A stretch of 64,000 nucleotides of DNA from Deinococcus aquiradiocola. Lineage in GTDB: Bacteria; Deinococcota; Deinococci; Deinococcales; Deinococcaceae. Each line of letters begins with the position of its first letter. Positions within the stretch are counted from its first letter, which is position 1. Of this stretch, positions 28,174 to 37,860 are shown one piece after another. The stretch is taken from assembly GCF_014646915.1 (NCBI RefSeq), contig NZ_BMOE01000006.1, positions 185,434 through 249,433 on the forward strand, written 5' to 3'. The notes beneath the pieces were generated by a model, which had not been told where the DNA came from, did not search any database, and saw nothing but the letters and a program-made list of their open reading frames with translations. The position numbers were made by a program, and so were the translations under genes.

Positions 28174-28986
28174 TCAGTGCGCGAGGACGCGGCCGAGCAG
28201 GTCGAGCATGTGTGCCTTGAGGGCGAGGTACGTGGGGTCCGTGACGAGCTGCGCGCGTTCGCGGGGGCGCGGCAGGTCCACCTTCAGGACCTCGTGAATG
28301 TGGGCGCGCGGGCCGTTGCTCATCACGACGATCCGGTCACTGAGGTAGATGGCCTCGTCGATATCGTGCGTGACCATCAGGACGTTGCTGATGCCGCTCT
28401 CCGGGCCGCTCCACATCTGCAGCAGTTCGTCCTGCAGATTGCTCTTGGTGATGGCGTCCAGCGCTCCGAACGGCTCGTCGAGCAGCAGCACGCGCGGCTG
28501 GACGGCGAAGGCGCGCGCGATGGCGACCCGCTGGCGCTGCCCGCCGCTGAGGTGGCCGGGCTTCTTGTCGCGGTGCGTCCAGAGGCCCACCATCTTCAGG
28601 ACCTGTTCGCTGACCGCTTCGCGCTGCCCGCGCGGCATCTGCGGCACGGAGGCGCGCACCGCATCGAGGACGTTCTGGCGGACGCTGAGCCACGGCAGGA
28701 GGCTGTAGTTCTGGAAGACCATCGCGCGTTCCGGTCCCGGCCCCTCGATGGGGCGCCCGAAGAGGCTGACGCGGCCGGTGCTGGGCAGGTCGAGGCCCGC
28801 CACGAGGTTCAGCAGGGTGCTCTTGCCGCAGCCGGAGTGCCCGATGATGCTGATGAACTCGCCCGGCCAGATGTCGAGGTCCACGCCTTCCAGCGCCACG
28901 AAGGCCCCGAAGTTCTTGTGGACGCCGCTCACGGACAGGGCGGGCGTGAGGGTGGGGGCGGGCGTGACGGTCTGCGTCTCAAGCAT
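28174..28986 (-). CDS. nrtD: Nitrate/cyanate/sulfonate-type ABC ATPase (NrtD-like)
   Basis: A 270-residue ABC ATPase. Walker A GHSGCGKST, signature LSGGQRQRVAIARAF, Walker B VLLLDEPFGALD and VTHDIDEAIYLSDRI are intact. The last pattern and FQNYSLLPWLSV are typical of the NrtD/SsuB/TauB group. It is the last gene of the minus-strand nitrogen operon and overlaps the permease gene by 8 bases. It powers uptake of nitrate, nitrite or cyanate. The symbol is provisional, because CynD cannot be told from NrtD by sequence alone. Confidence 0.9.
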   Translation of the reverse strand: MLETQTVTPAPTLTPALSVSGVHKNFGAFVALEGVDLDIWPGEFISIIGHSGCGKSTLLNLVAGLDLPSTGRVSLFGRPIEGPGPERAMVFQNYSLLPWLSVRQNVLDAVRASVPQMPRGQREAVSEQVLKMVGLWTHRDKKPGHLSGGQRQRVAIARAFAVQPRVLLLDEPFGALDAITKSNLQDELLQMWSGPESGISNVLMVTHDIDEAIYLSDRIVVMSNGPRAHIHEVLKVDLPRPRERAQLVTDPTYLALKAHMLDLLGRVLAH

Positions 28987-29809
28987 GCGACACCTTCTTC
29001 TGGACGAGGTTGAAGAGCTGGTCGAACAGGAAGCCGGTCACGCCGATGATCAGGATGGCGCACACGACGTGCGCGAGGTTCCCGGCGTTCCAGGCGTCCC
29101 AGGCGTAGAAGCCGATGCCGCTCTTGCCGCTCAGCATCTCGGCCGCGACGATCACCATCCACGCGATGCCGAAACTGATGCGCATGCCGGTCACGATGTG
29201 CGGCAGCGCGTACGGCAGCAGCACGCGCGTCACGTACTGGGCAGGCGAGAAGTTGAAGACGCGCGCCACGTTGCGGTAGTCGGCGGGCAGGCCGCTCACG
29301 CCGAAACTGGTGTTGATGATGGTGGGCCACAGGGCCGTGATGGCGATGATGAAGACCGTGGCGGGCTCGGCCTTGCTCATGAGGGTCAGGCCGATCGGGA
29401 ACCACGCGAGCGGCGACACGGGCCGCATGAGCTGCACGACCGGGTCGAGGATGCGGCGGAAGACGGGGACGGAGCCCATCAGGATGCCGACCGGGACGGC
29501 GATCACGGCGCCGATGGCGAAGCCGGAGAAGACGCGCGTCAGGCTGCTGAGGAGCAGGTTCAGGATGCCCTGGTCGTTCGGGCCGTCGTTGTACCAGGGG
29601 CGCGCGAAGAGTTCCGCGAGGGACGCGCCGATCACCGCCGGGCTGGGCAGGTCGCGGCGCAGCGCGGTGAGCATCGTCCAGACGAGCACGAGCAGGGCGA
29701 GGCTCAGCAGGAAGTACAGCGCGTTCTGGACCGGCGCGGGCACGCGCGCGGCGGGTCTGGGCGGGGTGGGCTGCGGCTGGGCGGTGCGGCCTGCGGGTCT
29801 GGTGGTCAT
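28979..29809 (-). CDS. nrtB: Nitrate/cyanate-type ABC permease (NrtB-like)
   Basis: A 276-residue membrane protein with six hydrophobic segments after a Pro-rich N-terminus. The cytoplasmic-loop region (VARVFNFSPAQYVTRVLLPYALPHIVTG) fits the EAA loop of the NrtB/SsuC permease family, and PVSPLAWFPIGLTL is a typical family stretch. ATG preceded by AGGAGACCCC. It lies 50 bases downstream of the binding-protein gene. As a homodimer it would form the channel for nitrate or cyanate. Confidence 0.92.
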   Translation of the reverse strand: MTTRPAGRTAQPQPTPPRPAARVPAPVQNALYFLLSLALLVLVWTMLTALRRDLPSPAVIGASLAELFARPWYNDGPNDQGILNLLLSSLTRVFSGFAIGAVIAVPVGILMGSVPVFRRILDPVVQLMRPVSPLAWFPIGLTLMSKAEPATVFIIAITALWPTIINTSFGVSGLPADYRNVARVFNFSPAQYVTRVLLPYALPHIVTGMRISFGIAWMVIVAAEMLSGKSGIGFYAWDAWNAGNLAHVVCAILIIGVTGFLFDQLFNLVQKKVSHA

Positions 29810-29859
29810 GGGGTCTCCTGGCGGGCGGGAAGCGGGGCGGTGACTGGGCGGGGGCCGGT

Positions 29860-31134
29860 TCAGACGGGGATGGGGTTGGCCTTGATGTACGCGGCCGGGT
29901 TGCGCGGATCGAACTTCGCGTGGTCGAGCGTGACGGTGAAGGGCGTCATGTCGTCCGCCGGGACCTTCAGGCCCGCCTCCTTGGCGACCTGCGCGTACAG
30001 GTCCGTCATGAGGAGCCTGTTCGCGACGGCCTGGTAGTCGGGCGCCTGCTTGAGCAGCCCGAACCGCACGTACTGCGCCAGGAACCAGATGGCGTGCGCG
30101 TGGCGGGGCGCGTTCGTCTGCGCGCTGCGCGAGAACATCATCTGGTCGCCCAGGAACTGCCGGGTGCCCTGCCCGGCGCCCATCTGGTAGCGGCCCTCCA
30201 GGCGGTCGCGGATGACGTCCTCGGGCGCGTTCACGTACCGGCTGGCACTGATGATCTTGGAGGCTGCGCGGCGGTTGGGGAGGCTGTCGAGCCACGCGGA
30301 GGCGTCCAGCACGGCGCGCATGACGGCCTTGACCTCGTCGGTGCGGGCCGAGAAGTCCTTGTTCAGGCCGAGGACCTTCTCGGGGTGATTCTTCCAGAGC
30401 TGCTGGGTGGTGAGGGCCGTGAAGCCGATGCCCTGATCGACGGCCACGCCGCCCCAGGGCTCGCCGACGCAGAAGCCGTCCATGTTGCCGACCTTCATGT
30501 TCGCGACCATCTGCGGGGGCGGCACGACGATGATGCCGACCTTGCTCTGCGGGACGCCCATCGCGGCGAGCCAGTAGCGCATCCAGATGTCGTGCGTGCC
30601 GCCGGGGAAGGTGACGGCCAGCGTCGGAGCTTTCTTCGCGGCGATCATGGCGTTGATGGCCGCGCCGCTCTTCTTGAGGTCCGTTCCGGCGGCGGCGGCG
30701 AGGCTGGTGGAGAGCGTGATCGCCTGACCGTTGTTGTCGAGGACCATCGCGATGGGGATTTCCTTGCCGGGCGCGCCGCCCACGCCGGTGTACACGCTGA
30801 GCGGCAGGCTGTACAGCAGGTGCGAGGCGTGCAGGTCGCCGGACAGCAGGCCGTCGCGCACGGCGGCCCACGACGCCTGCTTGACGACGTTGACCTCCAC
30901 GCCGTACTTCTTGAAGTACCCGAGTTCTTCGGCCATCACGATGCTGGCGCAGTCGGTGAGCGGAATGAAGCCGATGTTGATGGCCTTTTTCTGCGCGAAG
31001 GCGCGCGGCAGGCTGGACGCGGCGACGGTCGCGGCGGCCGTGGTGCCCGCCGTCTTCAGGAAGGCGCGGCGGCCGGTGTCGGCAGGGGCGGTGGGGAGGG
31101 CGGTGGTGTCGGCAGTGGGGGCGCGCTTCGTCAT
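29860..31134 (-). CDS. nrtA: Nitrate/cyanate-binding protein (NrtA-like), Tat-exported
   Basis: A 424-residue protein with a twin-arginine signal (GRRAFLKTAG, Arg 22-23) and a cleavage region near AFA at about 46-48. The mature part starts with INIGFIPLTDCASIVMAEE, which matches NrtA/CynA-type binding proteins, and has FPGGTHDIWMRYWLA and GFCVGEPWGGVAV, both characteristic. It should bind nitrate/nitrite or cyanate outside the inner membrane. AGGAGCCCCC precedes the ATG. It is flanked by cyanase upstream and the permease downstream, so cyanate is a real alternative ligand. Confidence 0.92.
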   Translation of the reverse strand: MTKRAPTADTTALPTAPADTGRRAFLKTAGTTAAATVAASSLPRAFAQKKAINIGFIPLTDCASIVMAEELGYFKKYGVEVNVVKQASWAAVRDGLLSGDLHASHLLYSLPLSVYTGVGGAPGKEIPIAMVLDNNGQAITLSTSLAAAAGTDLKKSGAAINAMIAAKKAPTLAVTFPGGTHDIWMRYWLAAMGVPQSKVGIIVVPPPQMVANMKVGNMDGFCVGEPWGGVAVDQGIGFTALTTQQLWKNHPEKVLGLNKDFSARTDEVKAVMRAVLDASAWLDSLPNRRAASKIISASRYVNAPEDVIRDRLEGRYQMGAGQGTRQFLGDQMMFSRSAQTNAPRHAHAIWFLAQYVRFGLLKQAPDYQAVANRLLMTDLYAQVAKEAGLKVPADDMTPFTVTLDHAKFDPRNPAAYIKANPIPV

Positions 31135-31183
31135 GGGGGCTCCTGAACGGGAATGAAGGTCGGGGGGCGTCAGGTGAGCGGCG

Positions 31184-31663
31184 TCACCACTTGTACGGAA
31201 GGAATTTGCCGGTGAGCGTGATCTGTACGCGCTCGCCGTCCTCGCCGGGCATGCGGCCGAGCTGCAGGTCGAAGTTGATGGCGCTCATGATTCCGTCCCC
31301 GAAGTCCTCGTGGATCAGCATCTTGAGGGCCGGGCCGTACACCTGCAGCACCTCGTACAGGCGGTACACGGTGGGATCGGTGGGCGGGAGCGTCTCGAAG
31401 GACCCGCGCATCGGGACTTCCTGCAGGATCACCTCGCACGCGGCGGGCAGGTCGAGCAGCGTGCACAGGCGGGCGGCGACCGCCTGCGGGAAAGGGTGCT
31501 GGCCGAGCAGCGCGGCCGTCGTCCAGACGCGCGGCGTGCCGAGCATCTCCGCGACGGCCGTGTAACTCAGGCCGAGTGTGCGGCGGGCCGTGAGGATCAG
31601 GGCCGTGACGTCGGCACGGGTGGTCGGGGCAGCGGCGGGCAGGGACAGGGTGGTCTGGGTCAT
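31184..31663 (-). CDS. cynS: Cyanate hydratase (cyanase)
   Basis: A 159-residue protein. It has the cyanase layout: a helical N-terminal DNA-binding-like domain and the unique C-terminal catalytic domain. Catalytic residues are Arg101, Glu104 (in TVYRLYEVLQVYG) and Ser127 (FGDGIMSAIN), all offset by five from E. coli Arg96/Glu99/Ser122. The enzyme converts cyanate and bicarbonate to ammonia and CO2 as a decamer. It sits between the transporter MFS gene and nrtA, making nitrogen from cyanate available alongside nitrate. SD GAGGTG precedes the ATG. Confidence 0.95.
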   Translation of the reverse strand: MTQTTLSLPAAAPTTRADVTALILTARRTLGLSYTAVAEMLGTPRVWTTAALLGQHPFPQAVAARLCTLLDLPAACEVILQEVPMRGSFETLPPTDPTVYRLYEVLQVYGPALKMLIHEDFGDGIMSAINFDLQLGRMPGEDGERVQITLTGKFLPYKW

Positions 31664-31722
31664 GGGGGCACCTCAGCTTGGTGGGAGTGTGCGGACAGAA
31701 GGAAAGGCCGTCGGTGGAGGGG

Positions 31723-32979
31723 TCAGTCGGATGCGGCGGGGAGCACGGCGGTGCCCGTCTCGCGGCGACGAACCTGCAGCATTCCGGTCAGGAAGACGGC
31801 CGCGCTGAGGGCCGTGAGCGGCAACAGCACCATCGGTGCAGCCTGGATCAGCCCGGTCTGTCCTTTGAGGGCGCTGAACATCAGCGGCAGGAAGAAGCCG
31901 CCCAGACCGCCGAGCAGGCCGACCAGGCCGCCCACCACGCCCATCTCCTGCGGGTAGTGGTTGCTGACGAGCTTGTAGGTGCTGGCCTTGCCGATCCCCA
32001 TGCCGACGCCCAGCAGCAGCGTGAGCATCAGGAACGGCAGGAGGGCGAACTCAGCGGTGAGGGCCAGGGGCAGCAGGGCGAGCAGCATCACCGCGAACGC
32101 GGCGATCGTGGTGCCGCGCGCCCCGAAGCGGTCCGAGAGATACCCGCCCAGTGGTCGCAGCAGGCTCGCCGGGAAGATGAACAGCGCCGTGAGCAGGCCC
32201 GCCTGCGGCAGCGCCACGCGGTAGTGATCCACGTAGTACTTCGGGAGGTAGAGGCTCAGGGCGACATACGCGCCGAAGAACACCACGTAGTACAGACCGA
32301 ACCGCCAGACCTGCGGGAGGCACAGCGGGCTGAGCCACGCGCTCAGGGGGCGGGGCGCGCGCGCCCGGGCGCGGTCGTCCGGCGTGGACCGCCAGATCAG
32401 GGCAGCCGAGGCGAGCAGCAGCACGCTGAACAGCAGCGGCACCACCCGCCACCCGCCGGGCAGCAGTCCGCCCGCCGCGCCGAGCGGGACGACCGCGATG
32501 AGGAGGGGAGCGGCGAGCTTGGTGATGCTCGCCCCGGCGTTGCCCGCCCCGAAGGTCCCCAGGGCCAGGCCGCGCCGGTCGCCGTTGACCCACTGCGCGA
32601 TCCAGGCGCTGCCGACCGCGAAGCTCACACCGGACAGCCCCACGAGCGGCGCGAGCCACAGCAGCGTCCGGAAGTCCGGTGCGTAGGCGACCGCCAGGGA
32701 CGCCAGGGCCGACAGCACCGTGAGCAGCACGAAGGGACGGCGGCCCCCGAAGCGGTCGGCGAGCATGCCGCCGGGCAGGCGCAGCAGCGATCCCGTCAGG
32801 ACGGGCAGGGCGGTGAGCAGCGTGAACTGCGCGTCGCTCAGGTGAAACTGCTTGCGCATGGGCAGGCCGATGATGGCGAACATGACCCACACGGCGAACA
32901 TCAGCGTGAACCCGGCGGTCGAGGCGGTCACGATACGGGCAGAAGACGCGGCTTGGGTGGGGTGAGCGGGCACGGTCAT
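31723..32979 (-). CDS. NarK/NasA-type nitrate/nitrite MFS transporter
   Basis: A 418-residue protein with 12 predicted membrane helices. The nitrate/nitrite porter signatures are seen: SGVSFAVGSAWIAQW and FGAGNAGASITKLAAP in the N-half, and GVVGGLVGLLGGLGGFFLP in the C-half, the paired Gly-rich helices of the NNP family. A conserved Arg (LLTGSLLRLPGGML) for substrate is present. The ATG overlaps the stop of the nitrate reductase gene (ATGA), and AAGGAGCC precedes it. It probably imports nitrate or exports nitrite, and complements the ABC system in the same operon. Confidence 0.92.
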   Translation of the reverse strand: MTVPAHPTQAASSARIVTASTAGFTLMFAVWVMFAIIGLPMRKQFHLSDAQFTLLTALPVLTGSLLRLPGGMLADRFGGRRPFVLLTVLSALASLAVAYAPDFRTLLWLAPLVGLSGVSFAVGSAWIAQWVNGDRRGLALGTFGAGNAGASITKLAAPLLIAVVPLGAAGGLLPGGWRVVPLLFSVLLLASAALIWRSTPDDRARARAPRPLSAWLSPLCLPQVWRFGLYYVVFFGAYVALSLYLPKYYVDHYRVALPQAGLLTALFIFPASLLRPLGGYLSDRFGARGTTIAAFAVMLLALLPLALTAEFALLPFLMLTLLLGVGMGIGKASTYKLVSNHYPQEMGVVGGLVGLLGGLGGFFLPLMFSALKGQTGLIQAAPMVLLPLTALSAAVFLTGMLQVRRRETGTAVLPAASD

Positions 32980-35075
32980 GAGGGCTCCTTGCGGTACGCG
33001 GTCCGGACCTGTGATCCGGGGGGGCTGGCGGTGCTGAGGGCGGGACTGGAGGCGCGGGACGTGGCGCTCGCGTTCAGGACGGCAGACTTGAAGGCCGGCA
33101 TGCGGCTGTGAGGGTCGAGGGTGGTGGCGCTCGTGAGTTCGTTGGCACTGAACGGCCAGTGGAAGGCGACGAAGGCCACGCCGGGCCGCACCTTTGGCGT
33201 GACGTTGGCGGGCAGGGTCGTCTCGCCGTCCGGGCCGCTCAGGACGACCGGCTGGCCGTGCATGAGGCCGTGTACACGGGCCGTGTCGGGGTGCATCTGA
33301 ACGTCCGCCACGCCTTTCAGGCCGGGGTTGCGGCGGGTCTGCGTGCCGCTCTGGTACTGCCCGGCGATCCGGCCGGTCGTGAGGGTCAGGGCCGCGCGCG
33401 GCGGGGTCTGCATGGCGACCGGGTGCAGGCGGGCGCGGCCGGTGGGGGTGCGGTACGGCGCGAAGTACGGGTGGGGCGTGCCGGGATGGGCGTCGTGCGT
33501 GACGGGCCACTGGTAGGTCTGAACGTCGAGTCGCGCGGCACTCAGGCCGCTGTAGTCGGCGCGTCCACCCCGCGTCGCGGCGAAGAACTCCGCCTGCAGC
33601 GCCGCGAAGTCCGGGTACGTGAACTTCTCGCCGCGCCCCGCGGCGTGCGCGAGGTCACACATGATCCGCCAGTCCTCACGGGCGAGGCCCGGGACGGTCA
33701 TGGCGCGGCGTCGGCGCTGCACACGACCTTCGAGATTGGTGGTGGTGCCCTCCTCCTCGGCCCACATGCTGCCGGGCAGCACCAGGTCGGCCATCATGGC
33801 CGTCTCGGAGGGCAGCACGTCGATCACCACGAGGAAGTCGAGCGCGGCGAGGCGTTCACGGACGCGTGCCGCGCCGGGCGCACTGACGGCCGGGTTGCTC
33901 CCGATGACGATCAGGGCGCGAACCTCCTCGCCGCACGCCAGGAACAGTTCCTGTGCGCTGAGGCCCACTCCGGGCAGGCCCGTCTCGGGCACGCCCCAGA
34001 AGTCCGCCATGAACTGACGGTCGGCCGGGTCCTTCAGGTGACGGTAGCCGGGCAGCTGGTCGTTCTTCTGACCGTGTTCGCGGCCGCCCTGCCCGTTGCC
34101 CTGCCCGGTCAGGGTGCCGTACCCGCCGCCGGGCCGCCCGAAGTGCCCGGACAGGAACGCGAGATTGATCAGGCTGCTGACGGTGTCGGTACCGTTGACC
34201 TGCTGTTCCGGGCCGCGCCCGCTCAGGATGAGCGGCAGGTGCGCCTGCGCGTAGGAGCGGGCGAGGCGCAGCAGGTCGGCGGCGTCCACGCCGCAGCTCT
34301 CGGCCACGCCGTTCAGGGTGAGGTCCTGCACGGCGGCCAGCACCTCGTCCGTGCCGTCGGCGGGCGCGCTGGGCCGCAGGCGGCCCCAGCCGTTCAACAG
34401 GTTGAGCAGCAGGCCCGCGATGAGGTGGTCGGTGCCGGGCAGCGGGCTGAGCTGCACCTGCGCGAGGCCCGGCGTGGCACGCGGGTCGATGTTGACGATG
34501 CGCGCGCCACGGTCCTTCGCGGCCTTGAGGTACTGCATGACGGGCGGGAGCGTCTCGGCGACGTTCGCACCGAACAGCAGGATCAGGTCGGACTTGGCGA
34601 TGTCGGCGAGCGGGAAGCCCAGGCCCCGGTCCAGGCCGAAGCTGCGGTTCATGGCGGTGGCGGCACTGCTCATGCAGAAGCGGCCGTTGTAGTCGATGTT
34701 CGGCGTGCCGAACCCCACGCGTGCGAGCTTGCCGAGCAGGTAGGTCTTCTCGTTGGTGAGGGCGCCGCTGCCGAAGACGCCGAGCTGCGCCGGGTCCGAG
34801 TCGAGCAGCGGGCCGACGCGTGCGGCGAACGCGTCCAGCGCTTCCTGCCAGCTGACGGGGCGAAGTTCGCCGTTGACGCGGAGCAGCGGGGAGGTGAGGC
34901 GGTCTTTGTGACGCAGGTCGGACAGGGACGCGAGCCCCTTCTTGCAGACGGTGCCGCCGGCCACGGCACATTCCTTGGTGGGCGTGATCTTGACCGCCAG
35001 TCCGTCCTCCAGGTGCAGGTCGAAGTTGCACTGGACGGCGCAGTAGGGGCAGGTGGTGCGTACGGTCTTGCTCAC
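32976..35075 (-). CDS. nasC: Assimilatory nitrate reductase, molybdopterin catalytic subunit
   Basis: A 699-residue molybdopterin oxidoreductase. The N-terminus has a [4Fe-4S] site C-x2-C-x3-C-x27-C (Cys 9, 12, 16, 44; TTCPYCAVQCNF and CKKG). NGRFCMSSAATAMN is the segment of the Mo ligand and neighbours, and the C-terminal cofactor domain (LTTGRIAGQYQSGTQTRR) is complete. The length and single cluster fit the NasA/NasC/NarB assimilatory group, which takes electrons from ferredoxin or a partner. GTG start at 35,075 chosen because AGGG lies at suitable distance; GTG at 35,084 is possible. It is the first gene of the minus-strand operon. Confidence 0.9.
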   Translation of the reverse strand: MSKTVRTTCPYCAVQCNFDLHLEDGLAVKITPTKECAVAGGTVCKKGLASLSDLRHKDRLTSPLLRVNGELRPVSWQEALDAFAARVGPLLDSDPAQLGVFGSGALTNEKTYLLGKLARVGFGTPNIDYNGRFCMSSAATAMNRSFGLDRGLGFPLADIAKSDLILLFGANVAETLPPVMQYLKAAKDRGARIVNIDPRATPGLAQVQLSPLPGTDHLIAGLLLNLLNGWGRLRPSAPADGTDEVLAAVQDLTLNGVAESCGVDAADLLRLARSYAQAHLPLILSGRGPEQQVNGTDTVSSLINLAFLSGHFGRPGGGYGTLTGQGNGQGGREHGQKNDQLPGYRHLKDPADRQFMADFWGVPETGLPGVGLSAQELFLACGEEVRALIVIGSNPAVSAPGAARVRERLAALDFLVVIDVLPSETAMMADLVLPGSMWAEEEGTTTNLEGRVQRRRRAMTVPGLAREDWRIMCDLAHAAGRGEKFTYPDFAALQAEFFAATRGGRADYSGLSAARLDVQTYQWPVTHDAHPGTPHPYFAPYRTPTGRARLHPVAMQTPPRAALTLTTGRIAGQYQSGTQTRRNPGLKGVADVQMHPDTARVHGLMHGQPVVLSGPDGETTLPANVTPKVRPGVAFVAFHWPFSANELTSATTLDPHSRMPAFKSAVLNASATSRASSPALSTASPPGSQVRTAYRKEPS

Positions 35076-35327
35076 GTCTTTCACCCTGAGCGAACGCCGG
35101 GAGCTTGTCAAGGGCAACGCGTGTATTTTGTCACCGAAAATCTCGACGACCTGCACGATTTTATGAAGTTGTCCAGATTATTTCGGCCAGAATATGCAAA
35201 TTATCCGCGTTGGTCTTGACACCGTGCATCATCTGGTCATGATGGACCTACACACCGGACCTCACCCTCCGGACCGAAACCCTCACCCCCACCGCACGAC
35301 AGGAACCCCACCCCGACAGGAGCGCAC
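35076..35327. promoter_or_regulatory. Divergent promoter region of nitrate and nitrite operons
   Basis: About 250 AT-richer bases between nasC and nirB. For nirB, TTGACA (35216-35221) with CATGAT 16 bases later is a candidate, leaving a leader of about 75 bases. ATTTTGTCACCGAAAAT near 35,133 is an inverted repeat that could bind a shared nitrogen regulator. No minus-strand promoter was certain. Confidence 0.45.
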
Positions 35328-37826
35328 ATGCAGCACATCGTCATCATCGGCAACGGCATGGTCGGCCACCGCCTCACCGAAGACCTCCACGCCCGCCAGC
35401 CGGACCTGAAGATCACCGTCATCAGCGAGGAACGCCACGTCGCCTACGACCGCGTCCAGCTCAGCCACCACTTCGACGACCCCCGCCCCGACCTGTCCCT
35501 CACCACCCGGGACGCCTACCGTGAACGCGGCGTCACCTGGCTGCACGGCCGGGCCGAGCACGTCAACCGCGAAACACGCACCGTCCGCACCGCCACGCAT
35601 ACCGTCACGTACGACACCCTGGTCCTCGCGACCGGCAGCGTCCCCTTCGTACCGCCCCTCGCGAACAGTGGCGCGCCCGGCATCTTCGTGTACCGCACCC
35701 TCGACGACCTCGACGCCATGAAGCGCCACGCCGCCACCGCCAGGAGCGGCACCGTGATCGGCGGCGGCCTGCTCGGCCTGGAAGCCGCCGCCGCCCTGCA
35801 GAAACTCGGCCTGGAAGCCAGCGTGGTGGAGTTCGCGCCGCGCCTCATGCCCGCCCAGATCGACGACGCCGGCGGCGCCCTGCTGAAACGCTTCATCGAG
35901 GAGATGGGCATCCGCGTCCTCACGTCCGCCGCCACGCAGGAACTGCTGCTCGACGAACGCGGCCGCCTGCGCGGCCTGAAGTTCGCTGACGGACAGGAAC
36001 TCCTCACCGACATGCTCGTCTTCTCCGCCGGCATCCGCCCACGCGACGACCTCGCCCGCACGATGGGCCTCATGGTCGGCGAGCGTGGCGGCATCATGAT
36101 CGACGACCACTGCCGCACCTCCGACCCCCACGTGTACGCCGTCGGCGAGTGCGCCCTGCACGCGGGCCGCATCTACGGCCTCGTCGCGCCCGGCTACACC
36201 ATGGCCCGCGTCGCCGCCGCCAGCATCCTCGGCGACGACACCGTCACCTTCCAGGGCGCCGACATGAGCACCAAACTCAAACTGCTCGGCGTGGACGTCG
36301 GCTCCTTCGGGGACGCCTTCGCCCGCACAGAAGGCGCGCGTGAGATCGCCATGCACGACAACGTGGCCGGCACCTACAAGAAACTGGTGCTCAGCCACGA
36401 CAACCGCCTGCTGGGCGGCGTGCTCGTCGGCGACACCAGCCAGTACGGTGACCTCGCCAGCCTCGCCCGGGACGGCGAGACGCTCAACGTCCCGGCCGCC
36501 AGCCTGATCGTCCCGGCTGCAGCCGGACACGCGCCCCTCAGCGCCAACCCAACCGTGTGCAGCTGCGAAGGCGTGCGCCACGACGCGCTGTGCGCCGCGG
36601 TGCAGGGCGGCGCGCACGACGTCGCCGCACTCAAGGCCTGCACGCGCGCCGGGACCGGCTGCGGCGGCTGCCTCCCCAACGTCCGCGACATCCTCAACGC
36701 GCAGCTCACCCTGCTCGGACAGACGGTCGACCTCAGCCTCTGCGAGCACTACCCGTACACCCGCCAGGAACTCTTCGACCTGATCCGCGTGAGAGGCCAC
36801 CGCAGCTGGGACGACGTGCTCCATGCGCACGGGCGCGGCCAGGGCTGCGAGATCTGCAAACCCGCCGTCGCCAGCATCCTCGCCACGCAGCACAACGAGT
36901 ACGTCCTGAACCCCGCCCTCGCGCCCCTGCAGGACACCAACGACGCCTACCTCGCCAACATCCAGAAGAACGGCACCTACAGCGTCGTCCCGCGCGTCCC
37001 CGGCGGCGAGATCACGCCCGCCAAACTCGTGGCGCTCGGGCAGGTCGCCGAGAAGTACGGCCTGTACTGCAAGATCACCGGCGGGCAGCGCATCGACCTG
37101 CTCGGCGCGCGCCTCGACCAGCTGCCCGGCATCTGGAGCGAACTGATCGCCGCCGGATTCGAGAGCGGCCACGCCTACGGCAAGAGCCTGCGGACCGTGA
37201 AGAGCTGCGTCGGCAGCACCTGGTGCCGCTACGGCGTGCAGGACAGCACCACCCTCGCTGTGAACCTCGAACTGCGCTACCGCGGCCTCAGAAGCCCCCA
37301 CAAGTTCAAGGCGGGTGTGTCCGGCTGCACCCGCGAGTGCGCCGAAGCGCAGAGCAAGGACTTCGGCCTGATCGCCACCGAGCACGGCTGGAACCTGTAC
37401 GTGGGCGGCAACGGCGGCGTCACGCCCCGGCACGCGCAGCTCCTCGCACAGGACCTCGACGAGGAAACGGTGACGCGCTACCTCGACCGCTTCCTGATGT
37501 ACTACGTGCGGACGGCCGACCGCCTGCAGCGCACCAGCACCTGGCTCGAAAAGATGGACGGCGGCATCGACCACCTGCGCGACGTGATCATCCACGACAC
37601 GCTCGGGCTGGCCGACGAACTGGAGGCCGCCATGCGCTACCACATCGACACGTACGCCTGCGAGTGGCAGGAGACGCTGGCTGACAAGAGCCGCCTCACG
37701 CGCTTCCGGCACTTCGTGAACAGCGACGACACCGATCCCGCCATCCAGTGGGTCACGGAACGCCAGCAGCCGCGCCCCGCCCCCTCGCATGAAATGACGC
37801 CCCTCCCCATGATCGCCAACGACTGA
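35328..37826 (+). CDS. nirB: NAD(P)H nitrite reductase large subunit
   Basis: An 832-residue multidomain enzyme. FAD site GNGMVGHRL and NAD site GTVIGGGLLGLE; a BFD-type [2Fe-2S] region CSCEGV...CTRAGTGCGGC (about 409-447); a ferredoxin-like half-domain; and the siroheme/[4Fe-4S] site with Cys in SCVGSTWCRYG (about 625) and SGCTRECAE (about 664). It reduces nitrite to ammonium with six electrons. SD CAGGAGCGC precedes the ATG. It is the first gene of the plus-strand operon with nirD and hemD, divergent from nitrate reductase, so the two operons form a nitrate to ammonium route. Confidence 0.95.
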   Translation: MQHIVIIGNGMVGHRLTEDLHARQPDLKITVISEERHVAYDRVQLSHHFDDPRPDLSLTTRDAYRERGVTWLHGRAEHVNRETRTVRTATHTVTYDTLVLATGSVPFVPPLANSGAPGIFVYRTLDDLDAMKRHAATARSGTVIGGGLLGLEAAAALQKLGLEASVVEFAPRLMPAQIDDAGGALLKRFIEEMGIRVLTSAATQELLLDERGRLRGLKFADGQELLTDMLVFSAGIRPRDDLARTMGLMVGERGGIMIDDHCRTSDPHVYAVGECALHAGRIYGLVAPGYTMARVAAASILGDDTVTFQGADMSTKLKLLGVDVGSFGDAFARTEGAREIAMHDNVAGTYKKLVLSHDNRLLGGVLVGDTSQYGDLASLARDGETLNVPAASLIVPAAAGHAPLSANPTVCSCEGVRHDALCAAVQGGAHDVAALKACTRAGTGCGGCLPNVRDILNAQLTLLGQTVDLSLCEHYPYTRQELFDLIRVRGHRSWDDVLHAHGRGQGCEICKPAVASILATQHNEYVLNPALAPLQDTNDAYLANIQKNGTYSVVPRVPGGEITPAKLVALGQVAEKYGLYCKITGGQRIDLLGARLDQLPGIWSELIAAGFESGHAYGKSLRTVKSCVGSTWCRYGVQDSTTLAVNLELRYRGLRSPHKFKAGVSGCTRECAEAQSKDFGLIATEHGWNLYVGGNGGVTPRHAQLLAQDLDEETVTRYLDRFLMYYVRTADRLQRTSTWLEKMDGGIDHLRDVIIHDTLGLADELEAAMRYHIDTYACEWQETLADKSRLTRFRHFVNSDDTDPAIQWVTERQQPRPAPSHEMTPLPMIAND

Positions 37827-37860
37827 CGATCCCCCGCCCCGTGCACCATCAGGAGCCCAC